Assembly: GCA_033032865.1 (NCBI GenBank)
Contig: JAWHQI010000019.1
Location: 15,728,001-15,792,000 of the forward strand
Length of the DNA stretch: 64,000 bases
DNA from: Dactylorhiza incarnata
Taxonomy: Eukaryota > Streptophyta > Magnoliopsida > Asparagales > Orchidaceae
Direction: 5' to 3'
Position numbers and translations under genes: made by a program. The notes under the pieces were generated by a model. It saw only the letters and a list, made by a program, of their open reading frames with translations, was not told the DNA's origin and did no database searches. Positions 1 to 10,618 of the stretch are shown here, piece by piece. Positions within the stretch are counted from its first letter, which is position 1. Every line of letters begins with the position of its first letter.

Positions 1-345
1 GAACTTAGCATCCATTTCTTTTTATATTAGTATATGCATGGAATTTCTTGCTTATCACCAATTCTTATGTATGGCTACGTTGTCATGGATGTGCATGTTT
101 GTTAATTCTTGTGTGTGGCATCGTTGACATGGATGTGCTTGTTTACTTTTCTATATGCAATTATTATTTTTTCATTCTACGATTATTACAAAAAGTGTTT
201 GAGACTCTCTTTATTGAAAATATTTGTGATTATGTTAAAAGTACATTAATTGGTGTATTACAAGATGCAGTTTGAATTTATTGATCATTGCCCATGCATT
301 ATATATATTTGAACTACCCAGATCAGCTTATTTTCTTGATTACAG

Positions 346-564
346 GGTGATCCAGCAAGAATTCCTAAGTCTGTGCTTCAGAAGTTGTGCCAAAGATTAG
401 GATGGGAAGCACCCAAGTAAAACAGAGTATCTACAGTAGAAATTAAGTTTGTTTATTCTGTTAGTATTTTATGCACATCAAGTGGATGCGACAAGAGCCG
501 AAAAGCTGGTGGTTTAATAAACATCCATTATCCAAACCAAGATGAAGCTTTTAGATCCACCGAG
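346..564 (+). pseudogene. Exon fragment of a DExH-box RNA helicase (DExH7-like)
   Basis: A 73-codon open exon begins after a pyrimidine-rich stretch ending in TTACAG and ends before a GT donor (GAG|GTAGCT). It encodes IPKSVLQKLCQRLGWEAPK, then a TAA stop at 418-420, then in the same frame GCDKSRKAGGLINIHYP. Both segments resemble the N-terminal region of plant DExH7-type ATP-dependent RNA helicases (SRKAGGL and WEAPK blocks). No helicase motif (DEAH, SAT) is present nearby, so this is one stray exon and not a gene. The in-frame stop shows it is not translated as such. The family assignment is from memory of conserved blocks. A related DExH helicase subfamily would also fit. Confidence 0.65.
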
Positions 565-1150
565 GTAGCTTTTTTCACACCGTCTTGAGTGATACTCAAC
601 AAAATTATTTTCCTTATTTTTTTGTAAATTTTATTATATAATTTCAAGCTCTTGTTCTTTTTCTGGACTAATCTTACCTATATGTTTTCTTGTATTTCTT
701 AATGAAGGAGATATGTTTTAACTATTTTCTTTCTTGCTTTTTGACTGGACTATGTATCTCTGTGTGAGGCCTAATTTTGTAGGATGATTGGATATAGGGT
801 CTGACACTCATAGGTTTATGAATGAAATTCCTATAAACATCTGCTCTTAAGGACTTAGATTTTAGAACTGATTATTAAATCTATAAAACTGCATTGTGCA
901 AGAAACATAAAAAATTTTCCATTATTTTTCTAGGATGTTCATATGGTAGAGCTCAATATACAGTTCTATTGCTAAAATCTAAACTCATCTGCGATGAATC
1001 TTGTTTTTTCTGTTTCTTGCAACCTGGAGTTATTCACTGCTCAGGTTGTAGTTCTACTTATAATGTATGCTGCATGATAATATGATAATAATTTTAGATA
1101 ATTCAATTGTAAGAATTTCCTTATTCACGTATCCTTTTCTCTCCAATGAT

Positions 1151-1255
1151 ATACATATTTGTGTAGTCGGATCTGTGCATCGTGGTCCAATTACCAGTGA
1201 GTACACTGTTAGCGGAACAACATTTGCACTAGAGGGTCTGATTTTTGATGCTGCA
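1151..1255 (+). pseudogene. Exon fragment of an ER-type P-type Ca2+-ATPase (ECA-like)
   Basis: About 35 codons read ICVVGSVHRGPITSEYTVSG followed by TTFALEGLIFDAAW. This matches the cytoplasmic loop after the phosphorylation site of plant ECA-type calcium pumps, where residues of the form EY-V-GTT-AP-EG-IFD are conserved. The phosphorylation motif DKTGT itself is not seen upstream, and reading after 1255 loses similarity, so only part of one exon survives. It is on the same strand as the helicase and LOG fragments and lies between them, although these genes have no functional link. The assignment rests on one short conserved block and is moderate in confidence. Confidence 0.55.
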
Positions 1256-1690
1256 TGGATGCATGTTTTCTTTATTCTCTTTTGTCATGATATTTTATGA
1301 TATATCTAAAGATAATAGGGTTGAATAACGTTGCCAAATTTAACCCTTATTTCATTTATAAATCTTAAGTATGAACTCCAGTTATTGTAAATGTTCTTTT
1401 TTTGTATAGGATAGAAGTTTGCATTATATAAGATATTTTTGTCTGATTATTGGACTCAAGGAGTCTTAATTTATGTTCTTGTTCTTGCATTATTTGTTAT
1501 TGTTTCTCCAGCATGTGATGCATATGTGATAGCTTATTCCATATAGGATTTTGTTTGTTTGTTGTTGAAGTTCTGCATGCTTCTGTGGATGATCAATGGC
1601 AGAACCTACAATACTGTCTTATGAATTGCACTGAAGTTTGAAAGAGAGCATTGTGTCATATAGCAGGCAGCAAGTAATAATTGGCGGTGG

Positions 1691-2465
1691 ATGGAAAGTG
1701 AGCAAGCTGGGGACAGAAAAATAGACCTGGTTTATGGTGGTGGTAGTGTAGGTCTAATGGGTTTGATCTCTCATACTGTTTTTAATGGAGGCTGTCATGT
1801 CATTGGGTAGCCATTTTTCAGCACATTTAACCTTTTTTTTGAGTAGAAATATCAAATTTTTTCCTCAACTTTGTAAATCCTTTTAGTAAGAGACCAAAAC
1901 TAAGGCCTAATTGAATTGATTTTGAAAAGCTGAGTATAAAAATAAAAAAATCTGACAGAGTACTAATTTAAAAAAAAATTTAACGCTGAAGGTTTGATTT
2001 CACTTTTTTTTTTCTTTTTCTTAGTATTTCTTCTGTGATAATGTCTCATTTAGCCTTCCTTTTTCTCTCTTTTTTGCTTTTCTTTACTTTTTGAGGGGAG
2101 AAAAGTGTTATTCCAAGAGCTTTACTGCCATATGAGGTAGGAAACCTCCTTTAGATGCCTTCAAACATCAAGTTTTCCTCTACATCCTAAACTGAGAAAT
2201 GCATTATCTTGCAGATTTCAGGACAAACAATTGGAGAAGTAATAATTGTTGTAGACATGCATGAGAGGAAGTAAAAAATATCTAAGCTTTCAGATGCCTT
2301 CATTGCCCTTCCTGGTATGCAAACATAAAAGTGACATTTTGCTAAATTTTAAATTTTTTTTGATCATTCATGTGAATTTTGTTACAAATATGAAGGTGGA
2401 TATGGGACAATGGAGGAGCTGTTGGAGGTAATAGCATGGTTACAGGTGGGGATACATGACAAGCT
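1691..2465 (+). pseudogene. LOG-like: LOG cytokinin riboside 5'-monophosphate phosphoribohydrolase pseudogene
   Basis: Four exons in the order of plant LONELY GUY genes are visible. 1691-1806 encodes [19 protein letters not shown] to HVIG. 2106-2136 encodes VIPRALLPYE. 2215-2314 encodes ISGQTIGEV, MHERK and SDAFIALPG. 2396-2465 encodes [14 protein letters not shown] to GIHDK. LOG enzymes release active cytokinin bases, and the PGGYGTLEE nucleotide-binding block is the family hallmark. Introns have GT donors and AG acceptors at the usual LOG positions. The copy is dead: TAA at 2272-2274 replaces the codon after MHERK, the arginine-containing AEMAR segment is lost, the first exon lacks its start and CVFCGSS block, and the C-terminal exon is unrecognisable apart from a possible YDTL remnant near 2565. 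Confidence 0.85.
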
Positions 2466-3535
2466 AGTGAGTTGTCATTTATTGATTTTTTTTAATTTTT
2501 TATGATATTAGGTTAGCTAATAGTGCATAAATTAAAAAAAATAGAAAAAAATGATTTGTAGGTGGGATTATATGATACACTGTGTACAGAGCCAATATCC
2601 TCGCTAGGTAATTGATGATTTCCTGCCACTTTCAAGCAAAGCAGAAAAAGGGAAGGAGGGTTGGTAAGTGTTGGCCATTGGCCAGTTCATTTCCTACAAG
2701 TACATAAAAATATGTTGAAGTATGGTACGAACCTTTGAGCTTACATAGGTTGCTAGTAATTGCATTTTTGTTGTTGCCCTTTGGGACTCTTGAAGCCACA
2801 TTTTTATGAAACTTATGTTTATTGTGGTATTTCTTATTAACTAGTTCCCATGTAAATAATTAGTGGTAAATTTTTATTTATCTTGCACAGAAAAATATTT
2901 TTGATAAGAGGATAACAACTGCAGCGAGTTTGCAAACTGCAGCGAGTTGAGTGCTGTGTTGTGAAGTGCGTGTTATTTTTTGTGCAGTGAGTGTGTTGTA
3001 AGTGAGTAGTGTAGTGTGTTGGGCAGAAAGTAATGAAATAGTCTCTTCCCTTGTAAAGCTTACACATTTTCACATCACACCCATGAATCCTCTTTATATT
3101 ACATTTTTGTCCCCTTTAAAAATTGATCTCTTTTATTTGTAGGGAGTTGGAGCTTGGGACGAAAAGTGATGGAAGAAGATGCATTAGTCAGAAAGTGTAG
3201 AAGTTGATGTATTTTGTAAAACATTTTGATCTTATTGTTGTTACGTAATGTTGTTTTGTTATAGATGAGATGACAATTGTACAATATTTAGCTACACATG
3301 TATTTCAAATTTAATATTTGTAATGTGTTTTCTTTTATTAATTTGGCATATTTTTTTCTTCCCGTATTTTATTCAAATTTATATATGAAAAGTATATTAG
3401 TTCTTTAAATTAACCTATAATGATTTCTATTTTTAAATATTTTAATTACAAATTATGAATATAAAATATTATTACATATTATAAAACTATATTATACTTT
3501 AAATATTATTTGTAATGATAAAGTAATTTCAATAT

Positions 3536-3667
3536 ATTTGATATATAAATATAATTTTTTAGTGAGGAAGAAATCAAACATTTGTAACGAAATATTCATT
3601 TATTTGATATATAAATATAATTTCTTTAGTGGGGAAGAAGTGAAACATTTGTAACGAAATATTCTTT
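3536..3667. repeat. Two-copy 66-bp tandem repeat, CACTA subterminal region
   Basis: Two neighbouring copies, starting at 3536 and 3602, share a block ATTTGATATATAAATATAAT, then an AGTG-GGAAGAA segment and TTTGTAACGAAATATTC. They differ at only a few positions. The TTTGTAACG word recurs again toward 3879. The repeat lies 200-340 bp from the CACTA terminus, where such elements keep transposase-binding repeats. Confidence 0.75.
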
Positions 3668-3860
3668 ACTATAACTCATCTTATTGTGAGGAAGCAATGG
3701 TTGTCACAAATAAATTATTTGTAATGAAAAACAAAAATTTGTTATGAGAACTATTAGCGTCGAGCTTCAGGTAACGGTCGTCACATAAAAAAATTATCGT
3801 TACAACAACTTTGTGTAATGATATTAGCTACCTTTTGTAACGTTTTTAGTCCTTACTAAA

Positions 3861-3879
3861 AGTGTATTTTGTTGTAGTG
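3861..3879 (-). repeat. CACTA terminal inverted repeat (right end)
   Basis: Read on the minus strand from 3879 the sequence is CACTACAACAAAATACACT. CACTACAA plus an A-rich run is the diagnostic terminus of plant En/Spm elements. The expected 3-bp target duplication cannot be tested because the other end is not in the window. Confidence 0.65.
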
Positions 3880-5981
3880 ATATCAAAAATACTGTATGGA
3901 CTTTATTGTAAAAATCAAGCATGATTTAATATATTATTTAGACCTTCTACAATGTTGCAATACATTTTCTCAAACTATTTTGAACATTTTTTATCATGCT
4001 TTGATATATCTAATCACATGTGCATAAATTGTACTGAAAAAAATATTGTGTAGAACCAAGCTTAGCATGCCTCTAAGTATGAGTAAATGTTTTATGTTTG
4101 ATAATGATCTTTCTCCACTCACGTATTTTGGCAAAGTCTACATATGCTCTTAATCTAAGAATGCTTGCTTGTGTATTGTAATTGTACAATGAATTAAAAT
4201 TTGCCCAAGTGTCTTACCTACACTATATTTATTTGCACTCTTAAAAATTAAGAAAAGTGGCTGTGCTTTCAAAATTAAATTGGTTTGCCAAACAAGTGTA
4301 TTCAGAGATCTTTGTACAAAACAAAAACCATGAAATCAATTGACAAAGATAAATCCACCAAGCACTACTTGAACCTCCTGATAAGTCTTAATTAGCGTTG
4401 TGAGGTTGAGCACCTTGGAAAGAATAGTAAAGTGTCTTGTGCAAACCTTTATTTTTACACCACTTATTCTTAAGTACACCGGATCAGAAAAATTATATAT
4501 ATTGAAAAATAAAGTGTGTGATCCCCTAAGCACTACTTTGCACCCTGATAAGTATTAATGAGCATTGTGTGTGCAAAACACCTTTGTAGCTGCACAGTTT
4601 TTCTATGTGCATTGAAGTGTGTGGAAGTAAAATTAATTGTGTTTTATTGTGCACTTTACTCTACATATGTCTTTTATTTTTTATTACATCATTTGTTTAC
4701 TCTATTCAAAATACACTTATGTACACATCATTATCTTCCATAACACTTCTTCTCAAGAGTATTGGAAACTAATGCTAAATTCTATACTACTCTTTATATA
4801 TAAATGCACTAGATAACCTAGAATGCTCTCTATAATGTTTTGTATGTCTTGAATTTGTGAATTAAAATAACATTGTAGTAATCATCTTTTTTGATAACAT
4901 TATTTCATGCTTGGTTACTTTATTGTCAAACCTAGAGATTTTAAATGCAAATTGATTTACAAAAATATCTTCCTTTTTGGAATTTAACTCATATATCTTT
5001 GTATGAATAGACATGATTACAAAAAGATGTTTCTTGTATTTCTATATGTCTTTCGCATCATCACCATAAATTTTTTTACGTTGCTCTTTCATGCTTATAT
5101 CAAAGACTTAAATCTCAAAATTCCTTTTTTTCAACAAATGGTAGACTTACTTGGTAGAATTTATATTTGTTGTTCTGACACGAATATCACTTTTATGCTA
5201 AAAATTCTGATTCATTAATGGATTTCAAATTAGCTATGTGAGTTTTTTTAAAAAATTCAAATAAAAATATAAACCCATAGGCTATGAACTTATCATTAGA
5301 TTTACATGCTAAATGTTTCCAATGATTATAATCCCATGATTGCATAACTCACCGTAGGAGGGGCGTAAGGTTGTAGACATTAGATAACCTAACCTCTAAG
5401 TCATGTCTTGTCCTTAACCGGGGAGGGATCAAGTGGGGCCTTGCGAGGCACTGGGGGGAAAGAGTGATAGGTTGAGTATCTTCTAGTGCTTGCAGATGGG
5501 ACTAACACTCCAACCTACGACATCTATGCAGCTCCTCATGACCATCCGTCACTTAGTATGGAGCTAGGGTGTAGACATATTGTCTGGGTAGATTAGTTAC
5601 ATCGAAATCATTACCTTAAAACTCCTTATCATTTCATTTTCTCTAAAAAGCTCGATCATGCCTTATCCTTTTTATCAAAAAAAAATCCTCATTTTATGTC
5701 TATTGCTTCCTTGCCCACTTTTGCTAATAACAAAAGGGGGACAACTAACATGATTAGTATTAATCACTGTCAAATGGGAAAACTAACATGACAAATAATT
5801 AAGATGATAACTTACATATTTGGGGAGCATTCACATAGGGGGATCATGTATTTAGGTAGAGCAATTCTATATGCTAAAATCAACAATTATCCTAAATCAT
5901 CACTCTCTCACACACACAGGTAGGTTTCATCATGCTTATATATTAATGCTCTGATTTATCATTAATGGATTTGTTATTATC

Positions 5982-5994
5982 AAAAGGGGGAGTT
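5982..5994 (+). other. Polypurine tract
   Basis: AAAAGGGGGAGTT directly precedes the LTR start TGTTGGGACATG. It primes plus-strand DNA synthesis in reverse transcription and fixes the left edge of the 3' LTR. Confidence 0.8.
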
Positions 5995-7145
5995 TGTTGG
6001 GACATGATCTTCCACATCTCCTAGGTTTAAGAATAAAAAATCCTATGTGTATTTGATCTTGTGTGCTTAAGTGTGCAGGAAACAAGTCCATATAACTCAA
6101 GGATAACATAAGAAGGTTGCCCCCAAAATTGATCCCATAATTCCAACATGCTCACTAGCACCGGCAGTAGCACCTAGCGCAGGCACTAGCAATGATTAGC
6201 GCAATTCCGGGAGCATATTTAGAAGGCGCTAGCGCCATGCGATAGTGGATAGCGCAGGCGGTAGCGTGGAGCATAAGCGGCAAGACGACAAAGTTTCTCT
6301 GGAATGAAAGATACGCACATGAAAAATAATACTATACCGTTATAGCGCCGACGGTATCGCTAGCGCAGGCGATAGTGCTCACTCCTTTAAAAGGAGGCCT
6401 CTTCTCTCATTTTGGTTAGAGAAGTAAAAGAGAGGTTAGGTGCCACAATTCTAGAGCCTTATTCGGCCGAGAGTTGATCTCCCACCAAACGCTTAGTGAG
6501 TTTCTGAAGGAGGACTTCATCACGCTATATCCAAAGGGCGATCGCTTCAACCTCGCCTATTCTACAGCGATCCTTCGTCTCCGACTTCAGAAGTTTCTTA
6601 GAGGGATTTTTTATAATTATCATTTCATATCTTTTGTAAACCGTTAGAGAATTTGCCTCGTGTTGGCGACTAGGTCTGGGTAGGACTTAGTGCAGAAATT
6701 TGCCTCGATTGGCGACTAGATCTAGGTTAGGTCTAGGGGGTGCTCGAGGCCATATTCGGGGAAGGATTGGCTAGAGAGGCTTGAGGTCATATCCGGGAAG
6801 GATAGGCCAGGGCCACCGGTTTGTGGGGATACGAGTCAGGATAGAAAACGAAAAAGAGTTTTATTATTATTCACCTCAGATTTCTAGTGTTATAGAAATC
6901 TAGTTTTTTAATCAATTCTATTAATAGTAATCATGTCTCTCTTTGTGTAATAAAATTGATTATATTCTTCATTTATCTAAATTGTTTATTATCATCTCTT
7001 TTATTATAAAACAATTTAGATCTTTATTCACAATCACTATTTTAATCTTTTATTATTTCAAATATATCAAATTATAATATAAGTTTTTAAAACCCTTATT
7101 CACCCCCCCCCCCCCCCCCCCTCAAAGGGCACCTACAGATCTAAC
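5995..7145 (+). repeat. 3' LTR, TAGCG-motif copia family
   Basis: It starts TGTTGGGACATGATCTTCC and ends near a C-rich tract followed by CTACAGATCTAAC, so the right edge is uncertain by a few bases. The same family is seen at 55012-56152 (+) and 62132-63576 (-). From about 6151 to 6385 it carries repeated TAGCGC, GCGGTAGCG and GCGATAG words. The 18-C run at 7105-7122 is an expanded version of the C tract found before the end of every LTR in this window. Confidence 0.8.
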
Positions 7146-9323
7146 TGTAACCTCCCCCTCCCTCAATTGTAGCTTTTAACACCTTCAGAGGTCAAAGAGG
7201 AGAGAAACTCCCAATTTCCTAAAGATTTTGAGCTCTCCAAGTGCAAGATCGGCATTGCTCCAAATAGAACTCTCCCTCCCATGGCCAACCCGAGAAACAC
7301 CAGGGCTAATGCCCAATCTCAGGTCTGATCCTCCTCTCCTCCTCAAGTGCATAGATCGCAATCAATTTGGGGATTAATTCGAGCTCAATCGTGCTTGAAT
7401 CAAGTTCCTGAAAGGTCTCATTTTCGAGCTCTTTTCCCCCGCTAGAAAACCCCCCTCCGGCCACCACCGGCCGGCAAACCACCGCCAATCGCCTGCCACC
7501 AACCCGGCGAAGGTGGTGGTGGCATTAGCCGGCCGGAAGGATGCAAGGGTGGCCGACAAATCAAGTGCAAACGTCACCCAGGATGGGCTTTTAGGCACCG
7601 TCCAATTGTTGGGGATGCTAACTGGGCGTCGTCCGATCTGACGGGATCTGCTAAGCGCAGACCAGATGATTTATTTAATCAAGTGTTGTATTTTCTATCA
7701 CATATTATGCCTTGTTTAGTTTTAATTAATAAAAATACTTAGGCTCTGATTTGGAAAAAAATATTCTACATGATAGTTGTAGGCCATGAGGTCTATTTTA
7801 ATTTAAAATTGGTTTCATTCAATTTGGGTCAGTGGTTTGATCTCAGCACTCAAAATAGTGCAACATGTACAAAAGGTTGACCAGAGCTTGACCTGTGTGC
7901 CCCCATGAATCCAGTCATCCAAATGACTTGAAAATTGAAACATAGGCTGTTTATACCCACCAAATTTTGGTGGGTGGTCCTTAGGGTCATGTTATGATTC
8001 TGGTAAAAATTTCATCCCATTTGGGATTGATTTGGTTGGGTATTTAACTATCCCAAGATTGGTCAAACTAAGGGTTAAAAGGTCAAAAGTGCACTTGTTG
8101 GGTTAAGTGGTCAAATCTCATCAAAATGATGTGAGACCTTGGCCACTGATTTAATATCACATAAAACACCTCCTCCCAAGATTTCGGGTAATTTGGAGTA
8201 GTTGTAATCTAGAACCCTAGTTCAAACCTTAGGGATATATATTGAACCCATTGAAGGACATATGCTCATATGTCCTTGGATTGACCTGAAATTTGGTAGA
8301 GTGGTTCATTGGATGGTTTCAAGCCTTAGGTAATTTATTTGGAATTTTTGGAGACTTTTATTCCTTCATATTTAATTAAGAATCATTTAGGGCACCTCCT
8401 TATTAAAAAGAATAACATGTTCATATAACCTAGGATGATCATGAAACTTTGCCAGTTATTTTGTGTTAGTGTTAATGTTCTCTGGTAATTTTGTTGTGAT
8501 TTTTAAGATGATCTTTTTGGTACTTCTGTCACAAACCCTTTATGTGAATTATTTATGAGAAAAATTAATTAAGGGTTTATTATTCTCTGGAAAATTGTGA
8601 AACTTGGTAATAGGGCAAATTAGGGCTTTAGAAAGCTCTGTGAATTTTTTTATGATTCTTGGAAGTATTTATCAGTAGGTTACTTCATAATGTGCCCTAG
8701 TTTGGATTTTCTTGAAATATTTATTTATGTATCTAAATTGTTTTGCAAAATTACAAAACTCAGTCAGTAAACTTTTCTAATCATTATAGAGGTCTGGTAG
8801 TTTTAACATAATTTTTGGATAAGTATTTTTGGTGGTTCCTTCATTAGCCTCCAATTTTGGATAATTATTCAATATTATAATTAGAGGCCAATACCTTACT
8901 GTAAAATTGTGATATTCTGTATTTTCTTTTATTTTGATATCATAGATTTTCCATAAATTTGTGTAGGCCATGGCATAAAAAGATCTTACATTTCATGTTC
9001 AATTTCATACTTGTCCAATTTTGGAGAAATTATAGTAAATGCCAAATAAATAAGGAAAATTATGACCCTAAGTATTTAGTCATATATTGTCATGATAGAT
9101 TCCTAGTAATAATCTTGGGTCATTCAGATGATTATTTGGAGTACCACCTCTCATGCAACTCATATAGCTCATTTGGTCTGCGTATAGTAAAACTATAAAA
9201 CTTGAGTAACATGTAGACCATTAGGTGGGAATTGAAAGTAGACGGTGTGCTTAGTCTGGTTGAGGGGATTTGAGGTCACCAATAGGATTCTATAAATTGA
9301 GTGCGCCCGATAAGCTAAAGGGC
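7146..9323. other. Unassigned region, possible long Ty3/gypsy LTR remnant (left part)
   Basis: No gene is supported here. A CCGGCCACCACCGGCCGG-type GC-rich leader near 7455-7500 is followed by AT-rich noncoding DNA. It begins TGTAACCTCCCC directly after the copia LTR. Together with 33189-33428 and 36537-39355 (ending GGGTCGTGACA) it could be one long chromovirus-type LTR split by copia-1 and the hAT element. That link rests on resemblance of the termini only. Confidence 0.3.
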
Positions 9324-9328
9324 AATGA

Positions 9329-10590
9329 TGTTGGAGCATGCGTTCCGCACTCGTCCGGTTTGAGAATAACAAATCCCGAATGTATTTGATCCTATTTTTG
9401 ATTAATGGTGTGCAGATAACATGTACAAGAATATCATGTTTTCAATTGGAGCAAAATGACAATTTTCTAGAATCTGGAGCTATCGGATTTCCGACAGCGA
9501 TATCGGATTTCCGACAGCGCACTAAATCATCCGTTTTCCAATCTCTGATCGACGGTTATGTGCTATCGGATTTCCGATATCGCTAACAGATGGAGACAGT
9601 GCACGATCTTCCAATAACGCCAGGATGTGCAGCAGTTACCCTAGCTAACGGATATCCGATAGTGCTATCGGATATCCGATAGCCCACGTCTCAACCCCGA
9701 CCTCAACTTCACGCAGAAACTTCGTTTTAGTGGGACACGTGGCAGCCTCTGGAGGTATCGGATTCCGGCGACACCTAGCTATCGGATGGCGACAGCTCCT
9801 TTTTCTTAAAAGAGCTCAAAACTTCGTGGAATCCAGTTCTTGAGATTTCCAGACCTTCTTCCAGAGTGCATTCGAACCAGAAAGCTCCAGAACTCCATCA
9901 ACTCCCATTTGTGCTAGAAGGATTGAGATTGAAGATGAGAGCGGACGCGTTTCTACATCAACGATCTTCTCGAGGCTTCAACCTTCCTTTCAGAGATCTG
10001 ATTTTCTAGGGAGTTCTTCACTTGACTTTGTATTTTCATTCATTTACATTTAACTTTGTATTGGTAGAGAAATCGTCGTTTTGCGTGCGACGTCTAAGTC
10101 CTTGCGTGGCTTAGGGGAAAATCGCTTTCTTGTGTGGAGCGTCCAAGTCCTTGCGTGGCTTGGTAGGAAATCGTGGCCTTGTGTGCTACGTCTAGATCTT
10201 GGGAAGATCTAGAGGGTAGGCTTGGGCTTGATCTAGGGAGAGATAAGTGATAGCCTTCCGATCCTTGGGAGAAGGATTGGTAAAATCAAAATTATTGAAA
10301 TTTATATTATCATATTTGTGCATTGATCTTAAGCATTGTTAAGATCATTTTATTGTATGTAATTTTCATGATTAATATAATTATGCTTCTTTCATTAATT
10401 GCAAATTTGGTTCCTTAATCTTCAACTTAGAAATTTGTGTTTGGCTTAATACAAAAATTACATTGGTTTGAAATTGTTTATAGGTAATTTTTTAGAAAAG
10501 TAAAATCTGTTTAAAAAATTATTAAGTAAAAATTATATTTTAAACACACCCTTATTCACCCCCCCTCTAAGGGCGTCACACGATCCAACA
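9329..10590 (+). repeat. Copia-1 5' LTR (1262 bp)
   Basis: It has terminal TGTTGGA/TCCAACA inverted repeats. A cluster of TATCGGAT-type palindromes sits in its first 480 bp. A repeated TGCGTG(C/G)(A/T)-CGTC-AAGTCCTTGCGTGGCTT segment lies near 10080-10190. A C-rich CACCCCCCCTCTAAGGGCG precedes the end. Confidence 0.93.
9475..9793. repeat. Copia-1 palindromic TCGGAT motif cluster in the LTR
   Basis: About nine motifs of the form CTATCGGATTTCCGACAGC or CTATCGGATATCCGATAGC occur in 320 bp. The copy at 9664-9683 is a perfect 20-bp palindrome. Others are imperfect, or a half-site variant CTATCGGATGGCGACAG. The 3' LTR carries the same cluster with a few changes. The same motif recurs inside the element at 15905, 17197 and 17818. 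Confidence 0.85.
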
Positions 10591-10592
10591 AG

Positions 10593-10603
10593 TGGTATCA
10601 GAG
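10593..10603 (+). other. Copia-1 primer binding site (tRNA-iMet)
   Basis: TGGTATCAGAG begins two bases after the LTR and is complementary to the 3' end of plant initiator tRNA-Met, the standard primer of Ty1/copia elements. Confidence 0.9.
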
Positions 10604-10618
10604 TGAGGTTACTCCAAA

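Larger units (their letters stand above)
1..3879. mobile_element. CACTA-like (En/Spm) element, right part, carrying host gene fragments
   Basis: The right edge at 3879 reads, on the minus strand, CACTACAACAAAATACACT, the classic start of plant CACTA elements. Inside it lie repeated TTTGTAACG-type words, as expected for CACTA subterminal repeats. The left end is not in the window: I found no CACTAC terminus upstream. Between 346 and about 2590 there are exon-intron pieces of three unrelated plant genes, all on the + strand, which suggests gene capture (a Pack-CACTA). Stretches 1-345, 565-1150, 1258-1690 and 2466-3535 are AT-rich, intron-like sequence without a recognisable gene. No transposase is visible. 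The terminus is well supported. That it and the gene fragments belong to one element is inference. Confidence 0.5.
3880..7145 (+). mobile_element. 3' end of a Ty1/copia (SIRE-like) element: 3' noncoding region plus 3' LTR
   Basis: The polypurine tract and LTR at 5982-7145 close a copia element whose body is cut at 3880 by the CACTA terminus. The stretch 3880-5981 has no coding domain, but it is related to the 3' noncoding region of copia-1. Both contain GCATGCCTCTAAGTAT and an AAGCACTA, CCTGATAAGTCTTAAT, AGCACCTTGG block (4077 and 4340-4440 here, 18070 and 18390-18480 in copia-1). The last 300 bp contain scattered AGGGGGA purine runs typical of this lineage. No gag or pol is left. Confidence 0.7.

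Noticed and set aside
1691..2465. Functional LOG gene
   Set aside because: In-frame TAA in the third exon, missing first and last exon parts and loss of the AEMAR segment. Only a pseudogene is supported.
7306..7598. Minus-strand ORFs with a tryptophan-rich product
   Set aside because: They come from a GC-rich CCGGCCACC leader-like repeat, overlap each other in different frames and have no recognised domain.
10593..10603. tRNA-Met gene
   Set aside because: Only the short primer-complementary word is present, at the LTR border. There is no cloverleaf. The same holds at 44511 and 58835.
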